This document shows positions 45,336 through 54,093 of a stretch of 64,000 nucleotides of DNA, in pieces (the stretch's first letter is position 1; every line of letters starts with the position of its first letter). The position numbers were made by a program, and so were the translations under genes. The notes beneath the pieces were generated by a model. It was not told where the DNA came from. It searched no databases and worked only from the letters and a program-made list of their open reading frames with translations. This DNA is from Halobacillus faecis (GTDB lineage: Bacteria; Bacillota; Bacilli; Bacillales; Halobacillaceae). Location of the stretch: positions 1-64,000 of the forward strand of contig NZ_BJYD01000006.1 of assembly GCF_007991335.1 (NCBI RefSeq), in the 5' to 3' direction.

Positions 45336-45683
45336 ATGAAACCAACCGTAAGAGAATACACAAATGATGAAAAACTGATGGAAGATGTGAAGCGTTTAAA
45401 AGATGAAGGCATCGACAACAAAGACATCTACATTCTGTCCCACGATGACGACCGCACTGACCGCATTGCCAAGAACGTAAACGCCAATACCATCGGACTC
45501 TCAGAACAGGACGTCAAAAACGTGATTAGTAATCTCTTCAACAAACAGGGCGATGAACTACGAACGAAACTTCAGGAAATCGGATTTTCTGAACAAGAAG
45601 CAGAAGAATACGAAGAAGACTTGGATGAAGGGAAAGTTCTCCTGATCGTGACAAACCCGTCGAAAGCAGAAGCATTATTATAA
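45336..45683 (+). CDS. yflT: General stress protein 17M family (YflT)
   Basis: 115 aa. The N-terminal fold fits the family start TVREYTNDEKLMEDVKRLKDEGIDNKDIYILSHD. The C-terminal half is helical and acidic (ISNLFNKQGDELRTKLQEIG, EQEAEEYEEDLDEGKVLLIV). Soluble stress protein of unknown mechanism. AAGGAG precedes the ATG. A sigma-B-type promoter supports stress control. Confidence 0.9.
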   Translation: MKPTVREYTNDEKLMEDVKRLKDEGIDNKDIYILSHDDDRTDRIAKNVNANTIGLSEQDVKNVISNLFNKQGDELRTKLQEIGFSEQEAEEYEEDLDEGKVLLIVTNPSKAEALL

Positions 45684-45689
45684 AAAGAA

Positions 45690-45712
45690 GGAGCGCACGG
45701 CATGTGCGCTCC
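45690..45712. terminator. Bidirectional terminator
   Basis: GGAGCGCAC and GTGCGCTCC flank GGCAT, with A- and T-rich sides. Between yflT and the convergent phospholipase D gene. Confidence 0.88.
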
Positions 45713-45719
45713 CTTTTTA

Positions 45720-47168
45720 TTAGTATGTGGTAAACCATGTCCACTTCTGCAAGTAGTAAGTGGCATAACGGATGAATGTTAAATTGTCCTGGTATTCTTT
45801 ATAATCAGCCGTATAATGTCCCTCTTCGTTGTTCCATATACGAGTAAAGTAATCATTGACATCCTGGAACACTTGCTCTTCCCCATCCCCTTTGATGACA
45901 ACATCGGCTTCCAAGTTTAAGTTGGAAAGGTTACGGCGCGTATAGTTCGCGGACCCGGCGATGATGACATCCTCCTCAGGATGGTCGATATAAAGCATCT
46001 TCGTATGGTACTGCTCAATATTGACATCATACCAACGCAAATGAATATTTTCGTTACCCAAATTCTGTAACTCGGCAGCCACAGGTAAGTTGGGTATGCC
46101 GGTTTTTTCGTGACCAAACGCTTTTTTGTTTGGATCCATCACAATGTTCACTGTAGCTCCGCGGTTGGCTGCCTCATCGATGGAATTCATGATTTTTTTA
46201 TCGGCTAAGTAATACATGCCGAGCCATACGGTGTCTCCCTCACCAGCTTTCGAAAATTCTTCAAGAATCGATTTGTAGATCTTTCCTTCCGTAACAAACC
46301 GTGTCGTGATCGGCCCTTCCTGCTCCTCCCAATTACGATTTTCATAATCAGGAAAATCAGCCTCACCCGAATAGTTCACCACCGCTTCTTCAGCTTCTAA
46401 AATATCTTTGATGATCGGCCCCGTCATCTTAAACGCGACGTTTTCATGATAACCACTGGCATCGTGAGGGTTGGCTGTTGAGACAATCGCAGATTTCTCT
46501 GTGACGAGAACTTTCCTATGGTTCGCTTTAATGTTCATCAATTTCATATAGGACCTGAGCGTCACATCTGGAGCTTCCTTGGCCATAGGGTTACTGATCC
46601 ATCCATTGTCTCCGGTCCCCATCCATGAAAACAAAAGCCGCCATACGCTCGAGTATAAAGGGTTCGAATCTCTCAACTTATTTAAATTGGTCAAAACGAC
46701 ATCCACCCCGCCATCCTCGAGGCGTTTGATGGTCTCCGACTCATACGATCCATAAACCGTATTGATCCGATCCGTAATAAAAACGACCTTCAAATCAGGA
46801 ACTTCCTCTTTCCTTTTTAAAATGGCATCCACTAAATTTTCGGATATCTTCGGAAACTCGTTTTTCCCGTTCGTGTAGCCATTAAATAAAAACATATCCG
46901 CTACAATAAAGTCCTCAGCTTCTGAGATTGTCTGGTTGATCTCTTCAAAAACTTGAAGGTCATGTACCGTTTTTCCTGCTTCATTTTCATATGATAAATC
47001 ACGGAAAAACTCGATATTTTCCATCTGATGCGCTTCTCCTTCATAAGAAATCCCCTCAGGGAGAGCTTTCCATGAAGTATGATAGGCAATCGTAACACTT
47101 AAAATAGCGATAATGACGACGATGATCCAAAACCACTTGCTCTTTCCAATCCGCTTCAAACGGTTCAT
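45720..47168 (-). CDS. Phospholipase D family protein, membrane-anchored
   Basis: 482 aa. One N-terminal anchor (WFWIIVVIIAILSVTIAY), then two PLD domains. HKD-type motifs: HRKVLVTEKSAIVSTANPHD (about residue 217, where the Asp is altered to Glu/Ser) and HTKMLYIDHPEEDVIIAGSANYT (about 400, HxKxxxxD intact). Members hydrolyse or exchange phospholipid head groups; some are cardiolipin synthases, but those have two N-terminal helices. Likely faces outside. AGGAGG lies 7 bases before the ATG. Confidence 0.86.
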   Translation of the reverse strand: MNRLKRIGKSKWFWIIVVIIAILSVTIAYHTSWKALPEGISYEGEAHQMENIEFFRDLSYENEAGKTVHDLQVFEEINQTISEAEDFIVADMFLFNGYTNGKNEFPKISENLVDAILKRKEEVPDLKVVFITDRINTVYGSYESETIKRLEDGGVDVVLTNLNKLRDSNPLYSSVWRLLFSWMGTGDNGWISNPMAKEAPDVTLRSYMKLMNIKANHRKVLVTEKSAIVSTANPHDASGYHENVAFKMTGPIIKDILEAEEAVVNYSGEADFPDYENRNWEEQEGPITTRFVTEGKIYKSILEEFSKAGEGDTVWLGMYYLADKKIMNSIDEAANRGATVNIVMDPNKKAFGHEKTGIPNLPVAAELQNLGNENIHLRWYDVNIEQYHTKMLYIDHPEEDVIIAGSANYTRRNLSNLNLEADVVIKGDGEEQVFQDVNDYFTRIWNNEEGHYTADYKEYQDNLTFIRYATYYLQKWTWFTTY

Positions 47169-47272
47169 TATGTAGCCTCCTCAACTAGAGTGCTTATTTT
47201 ATTTTCACTATAATGGCCCGTTTCAAACCTTGATTGGAGAAAAAAATGAATAAAGCACATTTTATTGAGATT

Positions 47273-47474
47273 CTTGAAGACTCAGTTTCGAGATGTTTGA
47301 AGGTGGATAGGGAACTCCGGGAAACAGTTCGCTTTCCATGGGGCGGGCGGTGAGCCTCCTCAGGCTACGCCTTCCGGGCTCTCACCTGTCCCGCACACCC
47401 CATAGGAGTCTCACCGTTTCCCTCCGCCCCTTTACCTAATCAGTGTCTCGAAACCACTTCTCGAATAAGCAGCC
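47273..47474. repeat. Dispersed palindromic repeat, copy C (inverted)
   Basis: Begins CTTGAAGACTCAGTTTCGAG, the terminal repeat of copy B read inward. It contains GGTGAGCCTCCTCAGG and TAGGAGTCTCACCG, the reverse of copy B's core, and ends near ACCACTTCTCGAATAAGC. Directly followed by copy D. Confidence 0.83.
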
Positions 47475-47513
47475 ATTCAGTTTGGTGAGAGTATAAAGAT
47501 ATCCTCCCCTGTC

Positions 47514-47799
47514 TAAGTGTTTGAATTCTGAAAGCTTGATACCGAGCTCTTTATGCTTCCAAAAGTGGGATAGTGGAAAAATCCAACTTGGTAAAGGGGT
47601 TCGTTTCTCACATACATCGAATGGGGTGGTTGGGAAGCTGCGAGACTCCCGTGGGAGAAAGGAGATCGGCGAGATCCCGCAGGGCGGTAGCCCGAGGAAG
47701 CTCGCCACTCCCCCACAGGAAAGCGAGTTGCTTCCCAACCACCCCTGAATTTCAATACGCTAAACGAACCCCGGTTATCTAAAAAGCTGTGCCTTCAAG
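47514..47799. repeat. Dispersed palindromic repeat, copy D
   Basis: Aligns with copy A for most of its length (GGTTGGGAAGCTGCGAGACT, GATCCCGCAGG, CCCCACAGGAAAG) and ends GTGCCTTCAAG. With copy C it fills the 700-base gap 47169-47875. Confidence 0.85.
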
Positions 47800-47830
47800 A
47801 ATAAGGAGCGTATATGAAAATTAATAATGA

Positions 47831-47874
47831 AAAAATCCCCCTCTCGATGCTCCGACATGGAGAGGGGGATTTTT
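47831..47874. terminator. Terminator of thiT
   Basis: AAAAATCCCCCTCTC and its exact complement form a long stem, with T-rich sequence on the minus side. Confidence 0.88.
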
Positions 47875-47875
47875 G

Positions 47876-48442
47876 TTAATGGCTTAATAGTTTTGGTCGT
47901 TTTACGAATAGGAGACTGACGACGATACTGCTTAAGATAAACGCAGGCAGCATGTATCCGCCATTATAGACGAGGGAATACAACCAGACCGGCTGGCCTT
48001 CCGGGGCGAACTCTCCGTAAAAAACGATGCCAGCGAAAAAGTGGCCGAAAAAGCGCAGGACACTTCCGATCAGGCAGCCGACGATGATCCATCCGACCAA
48101 TCGACGGGACTCTTTCGATTTGATCGCATTCCATAGTGGTTTCGCCACTAAGCCTGCCCCTCCAATCACAGCAAAGGCAACGACATAGTCCAGAAATGCC
48201 TGGAGAGGGGTCATAATATAGGCACCTGTCATGATTTGATAGATTCCCAGTAGCAGACCGGTGGTGACGCCCCCTTTTAAGCCCCAGCGAAAAGCCATGA
48301 TGAACACAGGGACCATCGCAAAGGAAACCGAACCTCCCTGCGCCCATAGTTTAAATGATAAAAACGGGATGATATCCAACAATAATGCGAGTGCTGAAAA
48401 GATCGCAACTTCTACGAGAAATAAAACGCGACGATTTCTCAT
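47876..48442 (-). CDS. thiT: Thiamine ECF transporter S component ThiT
   Basis: 188 aa from MRNRRVLFLVEVAIFSALAL (48442; AGGAGG upstream); the longer frame overlaps the riboswitch terminator. Six helices. Substrate-contact features of ThiT are visible: WAQGGSVSFAMVPVFIMAFRWG and YIMTPLQAFLDYVVAF. It binds thiamine and works with a shared ECF ATPase module encoded elsewhere. A TPP riboswitch upstream confirms the substrate. Confidence 0.95.
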   Translation of the reverse strand: MRNRRVLFLVEVAIFSALALLLDIIPFLSFKLWAQGGSVSFAMVPVFIMAFRWGLKGGVTTGLLLGIYQIMTGAYIMTPLQAFLDYVVAFAVIGGAGLVAKPLWNAIKSKESRRLVGWIIVGCLIGSVLRFFGHFFAGIVFYGEFAPEGQPVWLYSLVYNGGYMLPAFILSSIVVSLLFVKRPKLLSH

Positions 48443-48476
48443 TTCAACATTCCTCCTAAAAAAAGACACAAAAAAA

Positions 48477-48528
48477 GCAACGCCAAATAGGGAAGCTTCC
48501 TGATGGAGGAGTCCCAATTTTGCATTGC
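48477..48528 (-). terminator. Terminator controlled by the TPP riboswitch
   Basis: GCAATGCAAAATTGGGA and TCCCTATTTGGCGTTGC pair with few mismatches, followed by seven T on the minus strand, before the thiT SD. Confidence 0.75.
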
Positions 48529-48538
48529 ACCATCAAAA

Positions 48539-48630
48539 AAGCCGCCATCCCTACGCCAGTGCTAACTGACAGGTTCGAAGGGTCAGAACGAAACGTTCAC
48601 TCTCAGCCGGAGGCTCCCCTTGAAGGCTTT
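48539..48630 (-). promoter_or_regulatory. TPP riboswitch (THI element)
   Basis: On the minus strand GGGGAGCC, GGCTGAGAG, GACCCTTCGAACCTG and TTAGCACTGGCGTAGGGA occur in order: the THI-box consensus. TPP binding should favour the downstream terminator and stop thiT expression. Confidence 0.95.
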
Positions 48631-48711
48631 ATACCGTTTACTTTTCTTGATTTGTCTCTATTATAATAAACTTTTTACTAGATTACAAAACCTTTTCTAT
48701 TTCCCGGGCAA

Positions 48712-49452
48712 TCACTTCGTGTTTGTGTACATTTGGAAAAATTCCAGCGTACGCTCGATGATCATATCCTTATCATGATCCAGTGTGGCCACATGGTAAC
48801 TGTTTTCCAGGTGGATGATCTCCTTATGTTCAGAAAACACGGATTCGAAAATGACTTCTGAATTGTGAGGTGGAACGACGTGATCCTCATCCGATACGAA
48901 AATCATGATCGGGCAATGGATTTCGTCAAGCCTGTCCTTCACTTTACCCATCAATGTGACGAGCTCGCCAATGGATTTCACCGGCGTGCGATCATACGCA
49001 AGTTCAACGGTTTCCGGATCCTTGATATCCGAGCCGATGGCATCAATGAAGCGTTCGTCCATTCCCTGACTATTTTCAAGGGCTGGGATATCGATCGCCG
49101 CATTGATCGGAATGACGCCTTCAATATCCCGGTGCTCACTCGCCATATACAAGGCAAGGGTTCCACCCATCGATAACCCGACGACAAATACTTTTGAACA
49201 CCTTTCTTTCAACCAGGCGTATCCTTCTTCTATAGATTTCACCCAGTCCAGATGAGAGGTCGATTCCATGTCCTCCGGGGTCGTTCCGTGCCCTTTCAAT
49301 CGAGGACAGCAGACCGTATAACCTGACCTTGCATACGCTTCGACTAATGGCTTCATGCTCTGTGTTGTACCGGTAAACCCGTGTGAGACAAGAATGCCGA
49401 CTTCATTACCCTCGAAGCGCATCTCCTCCGCTCCATGCATCACTTTTTCCAT
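48712..49452 (-). CDS. Carboxylesterase/monoacylglycerol lipase-like alpha/beta hydrolase
   Basis: 246 aa. Nucleophile Ser in VVGLSMGGTLAL, oxyanion region LVSHGFTGTTQSM, catalytic Asp in IFVSDEDHVVPPHNSE and His in NSYHVATLDHD. Matches Bacillus carboxylesterases of the Est30/bMGL group, which cleave short esters or monoacylglycerols in the cytoplasm. Its start (AAGGAG, 9 bases upstream) lies 46 bases inside the end of the SDR gene, so translation of the two is coupled. Confidence 0.9.
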   Translation of the reverse strand: MEKVMHGAEEMRFEGNEVGILVSHGFTGTTQSMKPLVEAYARSGYTVCCPRLKGHGTTPEDMESTSHLDWVKSIEEGYAWLKERCSKVFVVGLSMGGTLALYMASEHRDIEGVIPINAAIDIPALENSQGMDERFIDAIGSDIKDPETVELAYDRTPVKSIGELVTLMGKVKDRLDEIHCPIMIFVSDEDHVVPPHNSEVIFESVFSEHKEIIHLENSYHVATLDHDKDMIIERTLEFFQMYTNTK

Positions 49453-50308
49453 TCAACCCCACTCCTTTGGCTTTCTCTTTTCCTAGAATTTTTTGTAACA
49501 CCGTCTTCTCCAGCCACCTCCACGGCAGCAAGCGTTTGAACCACACATTCACACGAACTCCGGGACCTATTGGATAGCGGAGTTTCACAAGCGTTTCTTT
49601 TTCCATCAGTCCGGTCATCAGATCAGACACGTCCTGAGGGTTCCCGTGGGTTTCACTGTTCAACGCATTCCACAACCCTTTTATGTAATCGGCATAAGGA
49701 GATTCAGGGTCCTGGACTTCTTCCGGCATTTCAAGCCCTGTCGACCAAATATTGGTCTGATATGCGCCTGGCTCGATCAGCGCGACATCAATCCCGAACG
49801 GTTTCACTTCGAAACGGAGGCTTTCCGATAATCCTTCCAATGCGTGTTTGGAGGAAACATACGCAGATAAACCTGGAAAACCGATCAATCCGCTCACACT
49901 GCTGACATTTAAAATTTTCCCTTTTCCCTGAGCGCGCATCAGTGGCAGAACCGCTTTCGTAACGGCAATCACACCAAACACATTGGTATCAAACTGCTTC
50001 CGGTAGGTTTCTAGCGGTACCTGTTCAAGAAATCCACCCACCGCATAGCCCGCGTTATTCACGAGAACGTCCAACCTTCCCAGCGTGTTCACTTTTTCTG
50101 AAAAACGCGCGATGGATTGTTCATCCGTCACATCCAACGGCCACACTTCGATGCGGTTGCGCACTTCCTCGTCAAGTGTTTCGTAGGCGACGGCCTTTTC
50201 TACGTTTCTCATCGTGGCAATGACACGAAAGCCTTTTTCGGCACATTTCACAGCTGTATGGAAACCGAATCCACTGGATGCTCCGGTAATGAGTACGGTT
50301 TGTTTCAT
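49406..50308 (-). CDS. Short-chain dehydrogenase/reductase
   Basis: 300 aa classical SDR. Cofactor loop TGASSGFGFHTA at residues 7-18, NNAGYAV, catalytic Ser in NVSSVSGLIG and the YxxxK motif in YVSSKHALEG. The Arg after the first strand (ATMRNVEKA) hints at NADPH. Substrate unknown. First gene of a two-gene unit with an esterase, overlapping it by 46 bases. Confidence 0.9.
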   Translation of the reverse strand: MKQTVLITGASSGFGFHTAVKCAEKGFRVIATMRNVEKAVAYETLDEEVRNRIEVWPLDVTDEQSIARFSEKVNTLGRLDVLVNNAGYAVGGFLEQVPLETYRKQFDTNVFGVIAVTKAVLPLMRAQGKGKILNVSSVSGLIGFPGLSAYVSSKHALEGLSESLRFEVKPFGIDVALIEPGAYQTNIWSTGLEMPEEVQDPESPYADYIKGLWNALNSETHGNPQDVSDLMTGLMEKETLVKLRYPIGPGVRVNVWFKRLLPWRWLEKTVLQKILGKEKAKGVGLNGKSDAWSGGDALRG

Positions 50309-50515
50309 AATCTGACTCCCCCTTGTGCTAATCGTTACCCCATATCTTTCGCTGTCACACCCTTATTCTCCTCTTTCACAGAAACCTAAACAGCTCCGGT
50401 CAGGCAGATCACCGTATCATTCCGATACATAATGTATGGTTTTAGGCATATTAATGATAGAATGGTAAAGGTTATCGACCGAATAAATTTGAATAGAAAG
50501 GAAGTTTCATATTTT

Positions 50516-51640
50516 ATGAGTACGAACATGAAGCTTCAAGCGCTTACCCCCTCTTATGACCCTTGGGAAGCGTATATGGACGTGGAAGAACACGGAAAAA
50601 TGACGTTATCGAACATTGAATTTACGACAACGACGCTCTGTAACATGCGTTGTGAGCATTGTGCAGTCGGATATACGTTAGGTGCGAAGGATCCCGAGGC
50701 TCTGCCGATGGACTTGCTCAGGAAGCGGCTCGATGAAATCCCACATCTCAGGACGCTCAGCATCACGGGCGGGGAACCGATGATGTCTAAGAAATCAGTA
50801 GAAAATTATGTCGTTCCTCTGCTGAAATACGCCCACGAGCGCGGAGTGCGGACACAAATCAACTCGAACTTGACGCTTCCTTATGAGCGTTACCTCCCGA
50901 TCATTCCTTATTTGGACGTTTTACATATTTCCCACAACTGGGGAACGATCGAAGAATTTATCCATACCGGATTTGCCCGCATGGAACGAAAGCCATCCGA
51001 AGAAAACCGTAAGAAGTTCTTTGACCGGATGGTGGAAAATTCACAGCGGCTTTCTGAAGAAGGGGTGATGGTTTCAGCAGAAACGATGCTCAACCGTCGT
51101 ACGTTCCCTTACCTTGAATCCATTCATGATCATGTCAAAGAAATGAAGTGCGCGCGCCACGAGATCCATCCGATGTACCCTGTGGATTTTGCCAGCAGCT
51201 TAGAGACGTTGAGCCTGGAACAAATGCGTGAGGGCATCAACCGTCTTCTTGACCATCGGGATGACGACATGTGGATGTTGTTTGGGACACTGCCTTACTA
51301 TCCATGCAGTTCTTCCCAGGACGATCTCGATATGCTGAAGCGTCTGTACAGCGAAAAAAATGTGACGGTAAGAAACGACCCGGACGGGCGCTCCCGCCTG
51401 AACGTGAACATCTTCTCGGGCGATATTATCGTGACAGACTTCGGTGACGAGCCTGGCCTTGGAAACATTCAAGACACGAAACTTAGCGATGCCTATGAAA
51501 ACTGGCTGTCTACGAAAACGGCGCAGAGCCTCAACTGCCACTGCCCTGCTGTGAAGTGCCTCGGTCCGAATGTGCTTGTGAAAAACACGTACTATGAAGG
51601 AGTCGATTTCCAAAAACGGAAAGCGAACATTACGTTGTAA
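50516..51640 (+). CDS. yfkAB: Radical SAM protein YfkAB
   Basis: 374 aa from MSTNMKLQALTPSYDPWEAY (50516; AAAGGAAG upstream); the frame is open from 50432. Radical SAM cluster CNMRCEHC replaces the usual CxxxCxxC spacing. GGEP follows at the SAM-binding site. A second, C-terminal cysteine set is NCHCPAVKC. This is the radical SAM/CxCxxxxC family (B. subtilis YfkAB, about 373 aa), whose reaction is unknown. It is 18 bases from a degenerate metallopeptidase-like gene. Confidence 0.92.
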   Translation: MSTNMKLQALTPSYDPWEAYMDVEEHGKMTLSNIEFTTTTLCNMRCEHCAVGYTLGAKDPEALPMDLLRKRLDEIPHLRTLSITGGEPMMSKKSVENYVVPLLKYAHERGVRTQINSNLTLPYERYLPIIPYLDVLHISHNWGTIEEFIHTGFARMERKPSEENRKKFFDRMVENSQRLSEEGVMVSAETMLNRRTFPYLESIHDHVKEMKCARHEIHPMYPVDFASSLETLSLEQMREGINRLLDHRDDDMWMLFGTLPYYPCSSSQDDLDMLKRLYSEKNVTVRNDPDGRSRLNVNIFSGDIIVTDFGDEPGLGNIQDTKLSDAYENWLSTKTAQSLNCHCPAVKCLGPNVLVKNTYYEGVDFQKRKANITL

Positions 51641-51658
51641 CGTAGAAAGGAGAGCGCC

Positions 51659-52240
51659 ATGCCGACCCTGACTATTAGAGAGAAAACGATAGATTATACT
51701 ATAGAGAGGCAGGACGTCTCTTTTATTAAGATCTACCTTGATGATTTGAATGGAGTAAAAGTGACCGTCTCCCCTCATAAAGAGGAAGCAAAAATCCAGG
51801 CTTTCGTTGAGAAGAAGGCGGACTGGATCCTGGAAAAATGGCAGCAAACGCACGAGGATTTATACGCCATTGATGCTCTTACAGCTTCCGATCACGAAAA
51901 GATCACTTACCTTGGCCGCTCCTATCGGCTGAAGATCGAACATCAGGATGAAGCCCGCTTTGCTTTTCAAAAAGGCACCTTCCTTTTTGCTTATCCTGAA
52001 AAATGGACAAAGGAAAAAGCGAACGGACACCTTCGCAGAGAGGTGAACGATTGGCTGTTCCGTAAAGCCGGTGAAAAATTTCCGACGTTGTCCGAATCGC
52101 CAATCGACGCAGAAGAAGACCAGGTGAAGCTTGGAATGAAAGAGGACGACCACATTCATCTCAACTGGCGGCTGATCCAGAGGTCTAAACAGAAGATCCA
52201 AGAGACTATAAAAGATCTCATCCATGAAAAGACGTGCTAA
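51659..52240 (+). CDS. YgjP/DUF45-like protein lacking the metallopeptidase site
   Basis: 193 aa. The start IREKTIDYTIERQD and the later DHIHLNWRLIQRSKQKIQETI align with YgjP/DUF45 zinc-peptidase-like proteins, in which RLNWRL is followed by VHELCH and a third histidine. Here the chain stops at LIHEKTC: the HExxH motif is cut after its first two residues and the final 40 or so residues are absent. WGSC is also missing. A terminator follows at once, so no lost exon is nearby. Probably not a zinc peptidase. Overlapping context suggests cotranscription with yfkAB. Confidence 0.8.
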   Translation: MPTLTIREKTIDYTIERQDVSFIKIYLDDLNGVKVTVSPHKEEAKIQAFVEKKADWILEKWQQTHEDLYAIDALTASDHEKITYLGRSYRLKIEHQDEARFAFQKGTFLFAYPEKWTKEKANGHLRREVNDWLFRKAGEKFPTLSESPIDAEEDQVKLGMKEDDHIHLNWRLIQRSKQKIQETIKDLIHEKTC

Positions 52241-52246
52241 CAAAAA

Positions 52247-52277
52247 ATGCCCAGCAGGCTTCAAACCTGCTGGGCAT
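52247..52277. terminator. Bidirectional terminator
   Basis: ATGCCCAGCAGG and CCTGCTGGGCAT form a perfect stem with A6 and T6 on the outer sides. Confidence 0.93.
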
Positions 52278-52280
52278 TTT

Positions 52281-53087
52281 TTATATGAATAAGAGGAGAC
52301 TCAAGGCCATGACGGCCATACCAGCGACGACCCCGTAAATCGATAAGTGCGCTTCTCCATACCTTCTTGAAGCAGGAAGCAGTTCATCCAGGGAAATGAA
52401 GACCATAATCCCTGCCACTCCTGCAAATAAAATACCGAACATCATATCGTTCAAGAACGGCATCAGCAATAGATATGCTAAAATGGCGCCGACCGGTTCA
52501 GACAAACCACTCAAGAAAGAGAGCTTGAACGCTTTTTTCTTGTCTCCTGTAGCATAGTAAACGGGCACAGAAACGGCGATTCCCTCTGGGATGTTATGAA
52601 TCGCAATCGCAGCGGCAATGGCTAACCCCAGGGCCGGGTCATTGAGGGCTGCCGTAAATGTCGCGATCCCTTCTGGAAAGTTGTGAATGGCGATCGCTAA
52701 AGCTGTGAACGTTCCCATCTTCAATAAATCAGGATCTTTCACGGCTGTGTCCCGTTTCGCCATGTCTTCCACTTTTTTCACTTCGTGAGGGTTTCCTGAC
52801 TTCGGTATGAATTTATCGATGAGTGCGATGACAAGCATTCCCCCGAAGAAGGCGCCGACCGTCGTCCACTGACCTGCTTCGTTCCCCATCGCATCGACAA
52901 GTGAATCTTGTGCTTTGAAAAAGATTTCCACCATAGATACATAGATCATCACCCCTGCCGAAAAACCGAGCGCAAGGGAAAGGAACTTCGTGTTCGTCGT
53001 CTTCGCAAAAAATGCGATCAAACTCCCTACACCTGTAGCTAATCCGGCAAGTAAAGTCAGCCCGAAAGCCAATAACAAGTTTTCCAT
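52281..53087 (-). CDS. zupT: ZIP family metal transporter ZupT
   Basis: 268 aa, eight helices. The two metal-site helices carry [10 protein letters not shown] and [11 protein letters not shown]; the histidine and glutamate residues match ZupT. The family imports Zn2+, Fe2+ and other divalent ions. A cytoplasmic loop with [10 protein letters not shown] lies before the first site. Monocistronic between terminators. SD AGGAG lies 7 bases before the ATG. Confidence 0.93.
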   Translation of the reverse strand: MENLLLAFGLTLLAGLATGVGSLIAFFAKTTNTKFLSLALGFSAGVMIYVSMVEIFFKAQDSLVDAMGNEAGQWTTVGAFFGGMLVIALIDKFIPKSGNPHEVKKVEDMAKRDTAVKDPDLLKMGTFTALAIAIHNFPEGIATFTAALNDPALGLAIAAAIAIHNIPEGIAVSVPVYYATGDKKKAFKLSFLSGLSEPVGAILAYLLLMPFLNDMMFGILFAGVAGIMVFISLDELLPASRRYGEAHLSIYGVVAGMAVMALSLLLFI

Positions 53088-53276
53088 TGTACCTCTCCTT
53101 CAATTCGAACATTTTCTCTAAGCACATTGTAACGAAGGTTTTTCCTTAGAGCAACTTTTTTAGTTTCAGTTATATTTTATGAGCCCATAAAATAAGTGCT
53201 ACACATTATTCTTAACTTTTATATTCATATTTAAAGGCACCCGTGCATAATCTTTCCTTTTTCGCCCATAAAAAAA

Positions 53277-53299
53277 CCACCTTCCGCTCAGGAAAGTGG
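53277..53299 (-). terminator. Terminator of the SIMPL gene
   Basis: CCACCTTCC and GGAAAGTGG pair with one mismatch, and the minus strand continues with seven T. Confidence 0.82.
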
Positions 53300-53303
53300 T
53301 GAC

Positions 53304-53969
53304 TTACGGTAAGTATTGAAAATGAGCTTCCACCCTGGCCACGGTTTCCAGCGTCCCCGGTTCAATCGGAGTCGCGGTTGCTCCAAGTACGTCAGCCTTT
53401 TGAAAGCTTTGTACAGGAACGGCAGGCGTGGTACCAATTTCGATGATTTTGACAGGCGTTTGGTCCAGGTTCAATCCCATTGTATTCGCAATCGTCTGAG
53501 CGTTGGCTAACGCGTTCCCGAGGGCGATTTTTAACGCTTCCTGATAATTTTGATACGGATCACTCACTGTAAATGCAATACTTGAGATCCGGTTCGCCCC
53601 GGCCGCTACTGCTGTATCAATGACATAGCCGGTTTGACTCACATCGTCAACGGTCACTTTCAAGGTATGGGTCACCTGATATCCACGGAACTCCTGCTTG
53701 CCGTCTACGTAATCATACTCAGGAAAAATGAAGTAGTCCGCCGTTTGAATATTTTCTTCGGGGATCCCGGCAGCAACCAGCTGATTGCGGACGTTCTCCA
53801 TCGTCCGGGCGTTTTCCTGTTGTGCGGTTTCCAAGTTTTTGTCCTTTGTCACGACACCGATCTTCACATTGGCAACATCCGGCCGGACTTGAACTTTTCC
53901 GACACCATTGACTTTGAGAAGCCTGCTCTCGCCCTCTCTGGCCATTTGTCTCATTCCTGGGTAATACAT
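53304..53969 (-). CDS. SIMPL domain (DUF541) protein
   Basis: 221 aa. No signal peptide is visible, unlike many exported members; it starts MYYPGMRQMAREGES. The DUF541 pattern is complete: VNGVGKVQVRPDVANVKIGV, GYQVTHTLKVTVDD and AAGANRISSIAFTVSD. Members form oligomeric rings and have been linked with oxidative stress, but no activity is agreed. GGGGGGATGCAAG precedes the ATG. Divergent from the amine oxidase gene. Confidence 0.88.
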   Translation of the reverse strand: MYYPGMRQMAREGESRLLKVNGVGKVQVRPDVANVKIGVVTKDKNLETAQQENARTMENVRNQLVAAGIPEENIQTADYFIFPEYDYVDGKQEFRGYQVTHTLKVTVDDVSQTGYVIDTAVAAGANRISSIAFTVSDPYQNYQEALKIALGNALANAQTIANTMGLNLDQTPVKIIEIGTTPAVPVQSFQKADVLGATATPIEPGTLETVARVEAHFQYLP

Positions 53970-54093
53970 CTTGCATCCCCCCTTTTTTATATAATGAAGG
54001 AGAGCAAAGGAATATGTCCTTTCCGAGATAAGGATTTCTCCCTATACTTTTATTTCCATTTTTTGAATAGATAGTAAAAGGGGGGTGGCGTCG

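Noticed and set aside
45720-47168. Assignment as cardiolipin synthase
   Set aside because: Only one N-terminal helix and an altered first HKD motif; kept as a general phospholipase D family protein.
47436-47782. Several 70-100 codon frames on both strands
   Set aside because: All fall in repeat copies C and D; sequence is explained by the palindromic repeat.
51200-51853. 217-codon minus-strand frame
   Set aside because: Antisense to yfkAB and the next gene, both with recognised families; no SD.
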